Part shown: piece by piece, positions 40,716 to 52,367 of the stretch
Layout: the number at the start of each line of letters is the position of its first letter
Numbering within the stretch: position 1 is the first letter of the stretch
The notes under the pieces: generated by a model
What the model was told of the DNA's origin: nothing
Seen by the model: only the letters and a program-made list of their open reading frames with translations
Database searches by the model: none
Assembly (NCBI GenBank): GCA_006503535.1
Contig: QYRS01000005.1
Location: forward strand, 558,001 to 622,000
Source of the DNA: Arthrinium phaeospermum
Taxonomy: Eukaryota; Ascomycota; Sordariomycetes; Amphisphaeriales; Apiosporaceae
Direction of reading: 5' to 3'
Length of the DNA stretch: 64,000 nt
Translations under genes and position numbers: made by a program

Positions 40716-43700
40716 GAAGAGCAGGAGTAGGGGAGACGAGTAGGAGCGGAAAGGGGGCGGAAAGGGGAGAGAGTGTATGCGTAGGTGGCTGGCTGTCTAG
40801 TAGACCGGTGTGCGTATAATGGAAGGGGAAATAAGGGGCGAAGTAGAAACAGTTGCTGCTACGGCTGCTGTTGCTGCACCGTTCTTCGGGGGGCTGCCGG
40901 AACCCACTCCGTGCTGTGCTGGGGGGCACACGAATTGATTCCTTTTACTGACAGCAGCAAGTGGAGCGACCAATTGAATCAAGGTGGCAGCTTTCGCTTG
41001 TCGCTGTCGTTGTGGTACGGGGTGGGACAAACCAATCAAATCAAATGAACAGGACAGCATTCACCGAACAGAGGCGGGATTTGAAAAAAAAAGGGCTTAT
41101 CGACCTGTCGCCTCAGTACCACCCACACATGCAAGATATATTCCTTGTATACCCAAGGTAGATCCATGGCTGCAGTAAGCTGACGGCATGCTGCAACACA
41201 AGGCACATCCAAAAGGGCGCGCACACGGGGCCACGAAAGGACGGTATTTCCTAGCCAGGGTTACAGCCGAGCTTCATATAAGAGAGGGGGAAGGAGGTCG
41301 ATCCGCTGTCTCTCATTCGTTCCTCTTTGTTTTTTTTGTTATGTGCTGCATGCTCGTATGTTGTTGGTAGTTGCTGCTGGTGCTGGTGCTGCTGGTGCTG
41401 CTGGTGCTGGGCTAGACTGATGAGAATACCTAATCGGGTCAGCCGAGGTGGCCTCGTATAGCGACAACATCCGGCTCGAGTCGTCTTTACTACCTGTCGC
41501 TTTCGCTTCTGTAGACGGGGCTTGCTCCGCGCCCCCGCAACGCAACAGAACGAACCAATCAGAGGGCGCATCGCGGACGCCTGTCTCCAGCAAGGAATGA
41601 GTTCGCGGAAAGTCCTCCGCGGTCTTCGATGCGACGATGCCAAGCCCCAACCATGTACACAATGGCATTTGCTTGTTGTGTTGTTGTCCAGTTCACCCGC
41701 TTCTTTGTCGTCGCCGTCGCCTGTAGTATCCTCATTAGAAGAAGTTATTTCGCATCGGTGAGCAAAGGATTGCTCTGTGGACTTAACCTACCATGTCACA
41801 TGCATGGCCATGTATGTACAGTACTGTAGTCGGGTTGGCGTCTGTCAGAACCCAGCAAGCACGAGACCAGTGGTATGTTCGCTACTCATCGTAACGTAAG
41901 AAAGCAAGTCAAAGGTGTACCCGTTTCCAGCATGACTCCATCCATAGGTAGCGAGTAGGTGGTAGACGGATATACAGTGCGATGCGATCAACCTCCCAGC
42001 CCTAGCTGTTGTCTCCCTGCCATGGGAGGTGTACCTGCGCCGAGGAACATATACATGTCTACCTGTCAAGGGAAACCGAGGAAAATAACGCCGTGCTTCT
42101 TTCTCGCAAACTCATACCCTGTCTCGAAAGACGCAGTTGGATCCCCGGCCACTCAATAGCGGACATTTCCAAAACCAGGGGACCCGCTCGACTTCCCGTC
42201 TTCTCCGCCCTAGCCGATAACGATTGCGAATAGACCCAGGGGAGGGGGGTTTTCCCTGCGCCCTGAGGGCCAAGAACCAGGCGGACCGACGTTGGAAAAA
42301 CCCTCCTCCCTCCCAGGAAGCAAAGGCCGGTGGGATGATGGAAGACGTTCGTACTGTAGCAAGTACTGTATGTAGGAAACTGGGCGAGGGCAAGTCGGCA
42401 GCACCGTGCCGGGGTAGCTTGCTCTTTGTTTCAACTGCATACAGTATGCTGTCCAAAGTTTCAATCTTCTAGAGCGATGGAAGCCGTGTGTGAGTGACTG
42501 ACAGGGACCGTGGAAAAGGGGAAGGGCAGAAAGAACAAGATGACTCGCGTGAGTCGAGACTATAACACATTATGAAGTCAGGGATTGAGGGCGGGTTTTG
42601 TCATGGTGACCCGAATTGCGTCCCGGATATCCATCCCCCCCATCGTAGGATTTCCCCTAGTCTCTTCCCCCCAGTCACCAGTCTGCCAGTCTCCTCTGTG
42701 CCTCTGTGCCCCAAACTCGTACCCGCAGAATAGTGTTTGACAAGCTAGTGACGTGGAGCTGGAGCGAGGACGAGCCAACAACGTCCCATATTTCTAACTT
42801 CAGGGCGGCTCTCCCCTCCTTTGCCTATGCCTCTGCTTTCTGTGTCTCTCCCACTTTCAGCCCTGCGATTCCACAATGTCTCCAAGGGCTTTTGGCCGGG
42901 AAGGGTGCGTCGCTTTGACTTTGACACTGTACTGCTCGCGCATGTGCGGGCGCTTGTTGTTTCGTGGGTACCGCACGCTCATGAACCCAGAACGTACTGC
43001 ATGCAGATCAGCACTCTGTATGCAGACTTCCCCTACTTGTTCCTCCTCCTCCTCCTAAAGCGCATGGGGCCAAGGCCGGTGTAAGGCGTGCTGGCATTGG
43101 TGCGCATATACTAGCACCGTATCCGTAGTTGTCAAGATGAGAGGCGAGCTGTCATCCGGCTCCGAAGCAGGAAAGGAGATTATGATTTCGCCTGCATTGC
43201 TCCTGCAGCTCTGAGAGCGGGAGAGGAAGATAGCAACCTGAGAGCCTGAAAGCCCGAGAAGGGATACTGTACTGTACTGTAGGTGATGACCCAATATCCA
43301 TTCTTTCTCGGGCCCTTTCGATTTCGGTTCCCAAGGCCGATAGCGCGACGCTCGATCCCTCTACTGTAGCCCACCCCCTGGAACTCGTGCCCCATCCCAG
43401 GAACCCGGGAGGAAACTCGGGCAACTTGTTGCGAGTCATTGCTGCTTTCGATAGGACACACGGGATGGAGATAAATAAAGGGAGGAGCCCTTTCACACGT
43501 GCATTCGACCCGCTGCAGGCTAAGGTCGTGGAATTAGGGCGGAATCTATATATGTATGTAGCAGGCCAGGCAGCCAGGAGCCTTTCCGCTGGAAGAAATA
43601 CTGTAGTGGCGTACGGCTTTCTGGTTCCCCGTGCTCCCACGCAAATAAGTGTCCTGTCACTGTAATGGAGAGCATCTTCGCCGTCTTGCAAGGTTCCCCG

Positions 43701-46700
43701 TCTAGTGGATCAATCTTCAATCCCCGTACCCAGTATTGGAAACGTTGCCAAAGGAGTAGAGTTGCAAGCGTGCTGCATCGTCATCCCCAAGAGGCTTTGG
43801 TCTGGAGCGGCGCCTCCAACTCGAAAGCAAAACCTGGCAAGCATACCCATGTAGGCCTTTGGTGTGCTGATGGCAGAAGGAGGAGAGAGGAAAGGGGGGG
43901 CAAAAGTTGGCTGCTACTTCCTCGTCGTCTTTCGAGGGAAAAAGGAAAGAAATTCTGCATCTTCATCTGCGCCAGCCCCGGGGACTTGTGGTTCGATTGA
44001 CTGCTGAAGAAGGGGGCTGAACGGAAGAGACTCGGCCAGCCTACGCCATTTCAACCAGTGGCTGACATGGACTAATGCTGGTGGGCCCAAGCCCGGCTTC
44101 ATTGGCTTGGTTCTACCCGACTTCTTCTTCCATGCATTCGACGTAGTGGTACCTTCGGGCAACCATCAGGACACTGGAGGCCATGGGGAAAGCGCATGGT
44201 CCTTCTTGCCCGGCTTCGAATGCGGCAAAGATCCAACCACAATGTCTAGGTTAGCCTTCAATGTGTGATGCCAGACGTGACATGAATTTGCGGGGTGCCC
44301 AAAGTCAAGTCATTGAAATTGCTGGCTACTTACTTGTACTGTATAGACGTAGGTGCCGGTCCTACATACTGTACGTACCACGTACATACATATATACCTC
44401 AGTTTTGCCCTCAACTTGGACCAAAGTATAAGCAGGCGTCGCAGTAGTCAGGACGGGCCGCATGGACACATATGTATTATTAGCAGGTGGGTGGCTCGGA
44501 GGGCCCAAGGATGCTGCCGGGATCCTCTAAGTAAGTAACAGGCAGGCCAGCGGGCTCCGCCAGGCCAGAGAGTTCTTCCATTAGCTGGTTCGCAGTAGGT
44601 ACAGTAGCCCCATAAGGCGAGCTGGGAATTGTAGGTACTGTAGGTACTGTAGTGGTACTGTATGTCCTGTGCCTCAAAGTCTGTTAGTATGGAAGCTGAG
44701 GGTTAACTCCCAAGTTACGTTGCATTACATCTAGTAGGATACGCTACTGGGCACTAGAGGATATCTGCTGCGTCTATTGCGACGACAATGCAGAATCCCT
44801 CGCACCTCGTTCGTCGTCGGCGCTAGGTTGGCAGAGTTGGAGATACAACTATCAATCCATGCGACAATGTTGGTTTATGGACTTCAAGTGCCAAGGGAAC
44901 CCTGGAAAATGTGTCAAGAGATGATCGATCCACCCGCGAGATGGCCAGCCGTGAGAACTGCTACAAGTATGTAGTATGCCTGTACCTAGCAGCAGTTGGC
45001 TGGCAGAGATCGGGGAATAGCAGTAATGGTCTTGTCATACAAAAGGTACAAGAAGCAAGCAAGTGTTTTAGGAGGATACATCAATCAATTGAAGAAAAAG
45101 GTGGAGAGAACATGAAATTGGGGGAGCTAATTGCCCGGAGCTAGGTCCGGCAGCCAGTAAGTAGTGGGTCCCCTGCAGTTCATCAGCTGATGGATGTTTC
45201 TCCTTAGGTCCCAAGCATGCCTATTAGCAGGGACACATTCCTTGAAGAAATAACATGCAGCCGTGGGTAATACACAGAACGCCAGTGGCTCGCTACTGTA
45301 CATACGCCATGCTGCTGCATGCGAAAGCCCCTGAGTGAGAGCGAGAGCGAGGAAGGAGCACGGTAGGCAGAGTCGAACATGCTGTATCGACCAGTCGTTG
45401 TTCCATCTGCGGGCTGGACTGTGGATGGAACAGCGATAAGAAGAAGTATGTATGTGCCCATCCTGAGGCCCGGGCTGGGCCTCTTCTCCGGTGGAGCATG
45501 ATTTCCAACCAACACGCCCGGCTTGTTACCGTAGGGCACGCAGTCCGTCTGGTTGGTTTGGTTGGGTAAGGGTTCGGATTAACAATCAAAACTACCGGCC
45601 CTCCAAGCTGAGGGGGTTCTGATAGGCCCGGCCTAAGGTGCCGGCCGTTGTGGGCGATTGGTATCCATGTCAATTCCGAGCGGCTCCCAGCTTTGCTGAC
45701 CCTTGCCAGTCAGGAGAAGGAGACAGGGAGATAAGTAGGGCAGCTACTGTAAGTACATACAAATGTAGTGGTAAAGGTGTGGCAGCCTCTCTCTCTCTCT
45801 CTCTGTGTGTCTCTCTCCATCTCCTGTGGGGCGGCCGATCGACCACTACATCACACCGGCCGCCGGATTTGCAGAGTAGGTAGCATATTCTTGTGCGGTA
45901 TAGCGTAACTTAGTGGAGGCAAGCTGCGGCGGCGTGTGAAATACAGGGCTGACCGGTTGATCTGCACATCTCATTTCTACATAATACCCACCTGCTGATC
46001 GGCGGCTATCTAGATCTTACTACAAGTGATATGCTATATAACCATACACATATATTAGTTGTCCAAGTAACTGCCTACTCTGGGCAATATTGTTCACGTT
46101 GTGATTATTTCGCCCCTCCGGTCTCTCGAGGCCGCTGCCCTTGTTGGTTTCTACGATTTGGCATCCACGCATACTGACTTTGGACTTACACACATCACGT
46201 ACTCTGCAGAAATGGCTTGGCCCATGATGTGTTGGGTACCGTATCATCCCCACTTACAATACACATAGGTACCTACAGACACACCTGCATGCCGCACAAT
46301 CCGATTCTCTCCTCGAACCCAGTCGACTGTTTGGGCGTGTCTTGCAAGCCCGTGGAATCGTCCCTCCCTCCGTTGGGCACAGAAAAAGCAAGTAGCAAGC
46401 TACTGTAAGCAGTGCAGTGCGGTGCAGTGCAGGTGTCCTTTCATTCAAGGAATACTACCGCTAGTCTCGTCACGAACGCAGGCCTACCACTATACAGTAG
46501 TGGCGGGCATCTATCATCCATGTCCATCCCGGGAAAGCTAGGAGGTACTGTACAGAGGGTGAGTACTGTAGTGGTAGGCAGGCAGGCGGACATGATGAAC
46601 CCGGCCTGAACGCTATGTGTCAATGTCAAGGTTAAACCGGGAAGAGCGAAAGCCAAACCACCACCTAGTAGTATAGCAGTATCATGACCTAGTTACTCCT

Positions 46701-47494
46701 CACCCTCGAGCTGCCTGGGATATATGTTTCGGGTTATTTCTTTGTAATGCACTACAGTACACAGCTCCCCTCCCCCTCCCCTCCCCCCCTCCTCGGTGGT
46801 GACCGTAACTGTACATTGCACCTGGCCATATGTGCCGCGCATGGTGCGAGATCTGGCTGGCAGAACGTGTGCTCGATTTGGGCGGGGGCACGCACTCGAC
46901 ATACAGTACACATTCTTTGACAAGGCCGTTGACTGGGGGTGCCGTCCCGCAGCGAATCACGGCGCGCTGCAACGCTTCGGATGCTCTCCAGCTCCTGCAG
47001 CCCAATCAAAATATGTGGAACAGTAACTCCCGAACTATTTGTGCAAGTATGTATACTTCGGACCCATGTAGCTCCAAGGCGCTCTCCACCTCTGCCTAGA
47101 CCCCTGGTCGCCACGCATTGGCACTGTGACAGCCTTGACGAGCAGGGGAGCAGAGAGGAACGGGAACGGTATATGGCATATATGTTTTAGTAGATAAGTC
47201 AGTCTTCCTGATAAACCAATACACAGGCCGTTGAGCGGACGAGCTGTTCAGGAGACACCAAGTCCTACCCACTCCTTGTCTTGCAACTTGACTTGTTCGG
47301 CAACACTTGATTAGTATCACCAACAACGACACTCCAGTCCAGTCCAGTCCAGTCCAGCTCAGCCCAGCAAGTCCGGTCAGTCCGGCCAGTCTACCAGCAG
47401 CAACCATCTCTTTTACCGAGGAGGGAAAGACAGCTCCCATTGCTACTGCCCATCCAAGCTTGCGGCAGCCCCCCGCCAAGTTTTCATATCCGTC
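40716..47494. other. 6.8 kb gene-poor region
   Basis: Only short overlapping frames without codon bias occur on either strand. It holds microsatellites (GGTGCTG-type near 41377-41411, CT/GT near 45787-45815, AGTCC x4 at 47334-47355) and very many TACTGTA/TACAGTA heptamers. No transposase, reverse transcriptase, tRNA or rRNA is seen. Confidence 0.6.
41817..46908. repeat. Dispersed TACTGTA/TACAGTA heptamers
   Basis: By eye I find about 24 copies of this heptamer (both strands) in 5.1 kb. Examples are 41817-41828 (perfect palindrome TACAGTACTGTA), 42352, 42364, 43265/43270/43275 (overlapping), 44337, 44367, 44636/44645/44656, 45294, 45745, 46401, 46493, 46546, 46564, 46753 and 46902. Chance would give below one copy. 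Copies also occur singly in other intergenic regions of the window but I saw none in the coding exons I checked. Confidence 0.8.
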
Positions 47495-48435
47495 ATGGAC
47501 CAGAACGAAATGTTGACATGGAGGGAACCCCCCATGTCAGCCGACCACATGAACTACTTCAACACGAATGACTTCGGTCCACCCACAGCATCGTCTGGCG
47601 GGTACTATTCCTTGGATGACGATCAATACGACTACAGCTTTCCAGCAAGCCAGAACATCGAGCAGTATAATCTTCCACATCAAGTATGTCCCGGCCGATT
47701 TGTCCAAAGTAGTGCGCAATTGGGCTGAGATGTGCAAACATGCTGTTTCTTGCAATGTCCGCTCGACATTGCGCGCGGTCTGCTAACACATCTCGAGCTC
47801 CCCGGCGCTTGTTACTTGAACTACTCGTTCGCCTTTTCGTGAGCTGACCAAAGAATGGTGCACTAGTTCGGTCCCTCTGCTACCAATCTATCACACCAAG
47901 TCAACCAGGCACTCTCACAACACCAGCAGCAACAGCAACTTTCACCAACGGCGACACACGCAGGAGCTGGCCCAGGACTCGGCGGGCATGCCTACTTCAG
48001 TGGCCATGGGTCCACGGCCCCCCATGTTGATTACGACCATTCGAGCCATGGAGAATCGCCAGTGACCTGAACGAGGACCAGGAAGCAGCACTGAACGCCC
48101 TTCGCTCGCAAGGGCGGATTGGGAGCAGCAGCGACTTGGGATCCTCCATATCCGTATTAGAGGTCACCACTGCCGCCCGGGGCCAGAGGCATGAACGAAA
48201 CCGGGAAAAGAACCGTCTTGCGGCGAGCAAATGCCGAGAGAAATCGAAAAAGTACGTCGACGAGTTGCGAGAGCGTGAGCGCGAGCTGGCGGCCCAGCGA
48301 GCTTCGCTATCGCAACACGCTGCTAGCTTGCGCGAGGAAGTACTCTGGCTCAAGAACGAGATATTGCGTCACGGAGACTGCAACTGCGAGTTCATCCAGA
48401 ACTACTTAGCGACAGCGGCCCGGCAAATTACATAA
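47495..48435 (+). CDS. bZIP transcription factor (ATF/CREB type), with a frame break
   Basis: Exon 1 is 47495-47683, ending at donor GTATGT. Exon 2 begins at 47867 after CACTAG. The N-terminal part is acidic/aromatic then Gln- and His-rich. The C-terminal part (from about 48180) is a clear bZIP: RHERNREKNRLAASKCREKS, with the Asn and Arg contact residues, then heptads over VDELRERERELAAQ to LREEVLWLKNEILR, and HGDCNCEFIQNYLA at the end. Between 48062 and 48070 the exon 2 frame runs into TGA while the bZIP continues in another frame. Either one base is missing there (a G would restore it), or a 53-bp intron 48010-48062 with weak donor GTCCAC is spliced, which gives 234 residues. It is nuclear and probably stress- or cAMP-responsive like its relatives. 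Confidence 0.8.
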
Positions 48436-50553
48436 TACCAGGTACCTCTGCGTCTGAGTTGTGGGCATCGACACTTCTCCTGATGCGAGGGCTCTGCTCC
48501 TTCTCGCCAGACATCTCGTATGAGCCAGTACCAGTGTCGAGTTGGAATGCGTTCAGTTGCTCTTGTGCCGCCTCGATCGTCCGTCCATTTCCAATAGAGC
48601 GTCAAGGAATTGTACCGGTCAATTGGTCGATAGGTACTGATAAGTGCCGCATTTTGCGGCAAGATAAGGTTCTGGGAGGCAAGACATGATGGTGCTGCGG
48701 CATGGCATCTGTCCCAACTCACAGGATCCATCACAAACCCCTGATGAAATACCATCATTCAGGAAGCCGGAATGAAACATATTTGGCTTGCTGGACACCT
48801 TCTTCAACGCTGAAGGGTCCATGTGCAGGTGGCATGCTTTTCGGGGCAGTGGTAAGTTAATGTGGTAATATGCGTTTGGATGCCATTGCGAGCAAAGGTT
48901 ATCTTGGACCATATATGATATATGATCACGTGTATGGAATTAACGGAGTACCTGGGGTCAGTTGTCTTCAATGGGTATGGGTATGGGAGTTGGGATTTGG
49001 GATTCATTGTATAGGAAAGGGCCTCGAGACCATCCGAAGTCGCGTCAATATATGAGAACGTGTAGGCTGAGGAACCCCCAAGCATCACCATGAATCTGTG
49101 ACGTGCGAATAGTCGGGCGGCTGTTTCCTGTTTGGTTCTTCGCACGGCCAGAAGGGAGCCACCTCTGAACGATTGGAGGCGGAGTAGTACGGCATCGTTC
49201 TCCAGTGCTTTGGGTGATGGTGAAAGCACCGCACCAGTGTTGGGGCGAGGGCGCAGGGTTGATATATGCGGTCTAAGAGTGTGGGCAGGAGTGTGAGTAG
49301 AGGATGGGGATTCGGGGCTCTGTCCCATACTCCATACCCTAGTTCGGGGTGGTGGATCTGAGCGGGGGGGTCCTGTATAGAGCGGACTAGCCGTTTCCTC
49401 GTACTTGAACTCAGTGTGCACCATTGGTCCGGTCCGCCAGGGTGTGAGTGCCCCCGGCCTTCTCTGGGTGCGGTGGTTCAAAGCATGACTAACAGCCCCG
49501 TCAGTCTACTTTAATCCAACGTTCGCGGGTGGACGCGAGGTTCGGAAGTCTCCTGACTCTCCGTCGCTGCAACCCTTTGTGCGACCTATCACAAATCAGG
49601 GGCAGGATGAGCTGTCCTCGTTTCGTCCACGAGAAAGTCTCAATCACTCCCTACTCCCCCGGATGGGAAAGAGCATACGCAGCAATGACGACATACGCGA
49701 CTCATGATGTCGTGTTACGGGACCTTTCAGCTGGACTTGGGATATGGACTTGGACGCAATTAGCGAACTGACGGAATCGCATTGTCATGAAGACGTTGTG
49801 CTTATGATACATACAGCCAAAGACGGGGCTGAACCACTGCGCCGGCACCCCGGCTTTGCTGTGCCGCTGACTTGATTAGGAAGGAGACCCAGCACAGCCC
49901 ATCATGTGCCCGTGGGGGAGATGGATATCTTTCCAGGGACGTTCTTACTGGTGGTGCCTGTGAAGGTGCACCGCTGGATAGTACAGTAGTACAGATGATG
50001 GGCCCGGAAAGGCCCTGGCTGCCTGGTCTGCTCGCTCAAGTGACTTGAGAGAAGCAACACTAAGACTCGGTGAGATGGCCAGAAAATGGAAATAGGCGCC
50101 AGCGAGGCCGTGGAGCAAGATCTCGAGGTGCTTCTCCATACAGAGCTGATCATCTCGGAAACCGTCCAATAGCAAATAGACTCCTACGTCATCATCTTGG
50201 TATTCCATGACTTTGGGAGCAGCAACCCCCCCGGCCTTTATCGATGCATCCTGGCTTTTGGTTGCACTTTCCTCAAGTAGAACTGCAGTTCATCTACACA
50301 AGATTATCTAGATATCGAGGCCCGACCCACAACTAGCAGACGAACTGGGTCTAGTGCCGCTACCGCTTCCGCTATCGATAGCAACCCGGGCTAACATGGC
50401 AAGAAGGCGGTTATGTAATGAATGTCATTGCACGTACTGGACAAGGAAAGAAAGAGCTACCATCATCCATCACCACATGCATCGCCCGCCTACCTAGGAG
50501 GACGAAATCAAACCTGCCCAGAGAAGCATCCACGCCGGGGCTCGACACACGCA
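48436..50553. other. Intergenic, no gene seen
   Basis: One long minus-strand frame (48804-49481) lacks a proper start, codon bias and any known motif, so I do not call it. No RNA gene signal. Confidence 0.5.
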
Positions 50554-51285
50554 ATGAAATCTTCATCGGGCTCATCGTCGCGCAGCGGCACTAAGCGCCT
50601 ACTCAAGGAACTAGCGACCTGGGAGAAGGAGGCCCCCCCGAGACAGGAATCGAGCGGCTTGGTCCCGTCAGCGAAGACGAGCTGTTGAAGTGGGAGGCCG
50701 TCATCAATGGCAGGGGCATTGGTAATGGATATGATGGTTGGTAAACCCATGCATGCTTCTTGCTCCCTCAATTGCCTTCCTTCGCTTTGACCCCAAGGGC
50801 AAGACAATGACGTCGCCCTGTTCAATTGCTCGCCATGTTACATAGCGACGCGCCACCGCCCCTCTCCTCTCCGTCCTCCCCTGCCTCCCTCACTCGCAGC
50901 AGCAACAGCAAGCTAACCGTTTCGCCTTTGTCCTCCGCGCCACACAGAAGGCCGCTGGCTCCTCCGCATAACCATACCCTCGGCGTACCCGCTGGAGCCG
51001 CCGCAGATCTCGTTCGCGACGCCCGTGGTCCACGCCAATATCGGCCTGCAGACGGGCGAGATCTGCCTGGACCTGCTCAAGAAGGGCGGCGCCTGGACCC
51101 CGGCCTATAGTGTGCTCGAATGCGTGCGCGCCGTACGCATGCTGCTTAGCTGCCCCGAGACCGACTCCCCGCTGAACGTCGACGTCGCCGCCCTGCTGCG
51201 CGCCGGCGATCACGTCGGCGCCCGCCGCCTCGTCGAGTTCTGGGTCCGCGACTCCGATCTCGGCGGAAAGTACGCGGGTCGGTAG
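50554..51285 (+). CDS. pex4: Peroxin-4, ubiquitin-conjugating enzyme E2 of peroxisome (frameshift at C7 tract)
   Basis: Pex4 monoubiquitinates the import receptor Pex5 on the peroxisome so that it can be recycled. Exon 1 is 50554-50736 and exon 2 is 50948-51285. The N-terminus TKRLLKELATWEKEA is the first UBC helix. The rest of exon 1, GIERLGPVSEDELLKWEAVING, is in another frame. The switch falls in a run of seven C at 50633-50639; eight C would keep one frame. Exon 2 carries GRWLLRITIPSAYPLEPP, VVHANIG and the active-site Cys in GEICLDLL, then AWTPAYSVLECVRAVRMLL and SPLNVDVAALLRAGD. With the missing base the length would be about 173 residues, normal for Pex4. The exon 1 donor (GTTGGT) is weak but the phase fits. 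Confidence 0.88.
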
Positions 51286-52367
51286 CGCGTCCTTCCTTCA
51301 CGACATCTTCTGCGGCTGCTGTGATAGCATCATATCACCAACAGAGAGCGAGGCAAGGGAAGAAGGAAAAAGAAACACATAAAGAGACGAATAACGATTT
51401 GATACCTGGGCAAACATAATGGCTGATAATACCCATGGCCATAAGGCTGGAGACGAGCGGGGTTCGTACAACCCAGAATAATGGGACGGGTGGGAAATTC
51501 GTCCAATGACCGACCAAGTAGGCAAAGTCGTGAAAAATCATCTCAATTCAGAAAAAAAAATCCGGTTATAATGGTAATAGGGAACGTCGGACTAGGACTA
51601 GATATCCACTGGCCGTGGAAGGTCAGGCAGGGAGGAACAGGCGCAGGGGCAGACTGATTCGGAATGCGGGTAATAGCCCCTAGGAGTGGGCAAAGGGAAG
51701 AGCATGTACTGGAACCACGATGCCTGTTGTATGTCGCGTGCCCGGTTGCAGATGTGCCTATTTGGGATGGCATGGTTAGGCGTCGGCGGCCACCGGCGAC
51801 TTAATGGGTTCAATGGATATAACGGCTACTACTGCTGAATCTGTATATAGGGTTTAGTGGACGATGATATTTCATTGGCTACAGGGTGGGCTCTTGATAG
51901 CAATCTACCACGGTGGCCAGCAAATTACGAGAAACGATGAAGCATCAATTATTGATACAATGGAAAAGGGTCTTTCCCAATAATGAACGAGCCGTCTGAA
52001 CACATTTGATTCGTTCTAAATCGAAACAACTCCCAGCCATGCTGCCTGTCCCCAAAATGCAGATACCGTCAAGCCGCGTGCGCGTGTGAATGAGCTCTTA
52101 CAGCCATCGAGGAATTGAGTCCTCGCTCGTCCTTCCACATACCCATTGATCCAGCAGTCCATCCATCCAGCAGTGCTGGTGCCCACTGGCAATCTTGCAA
52201 GGAAAATATTGCAAGATGTAATGATATACAGTCGTTAAGCCTCACCGTCGTAGGGACTCCTGTGTGCTCGCATTTGGGGCTTTCTACTGCAGGTACGCTA
52301 GGTGTAGGTAGTATGTTAGTATATAAGTCTATATGTGGTTGTGGTGCACCTTGGGGGTATAGCGTAC
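51286..52367. other. Intergenic / 3' region, no clear gene
   Basis: Between the pex4 stop and the last recognisable codons of the Mnn9-type gene. A short last exon of that gene may lie here (a donor GTACGC sits at 52367) but I could not place it. Confidence 0.4.

Noticed and set aside
48804..49481. 225-codon minus-strand frame
   Set aside because: It begins at TTG, has no codon bias, no motif and no splice context; treated as chance.
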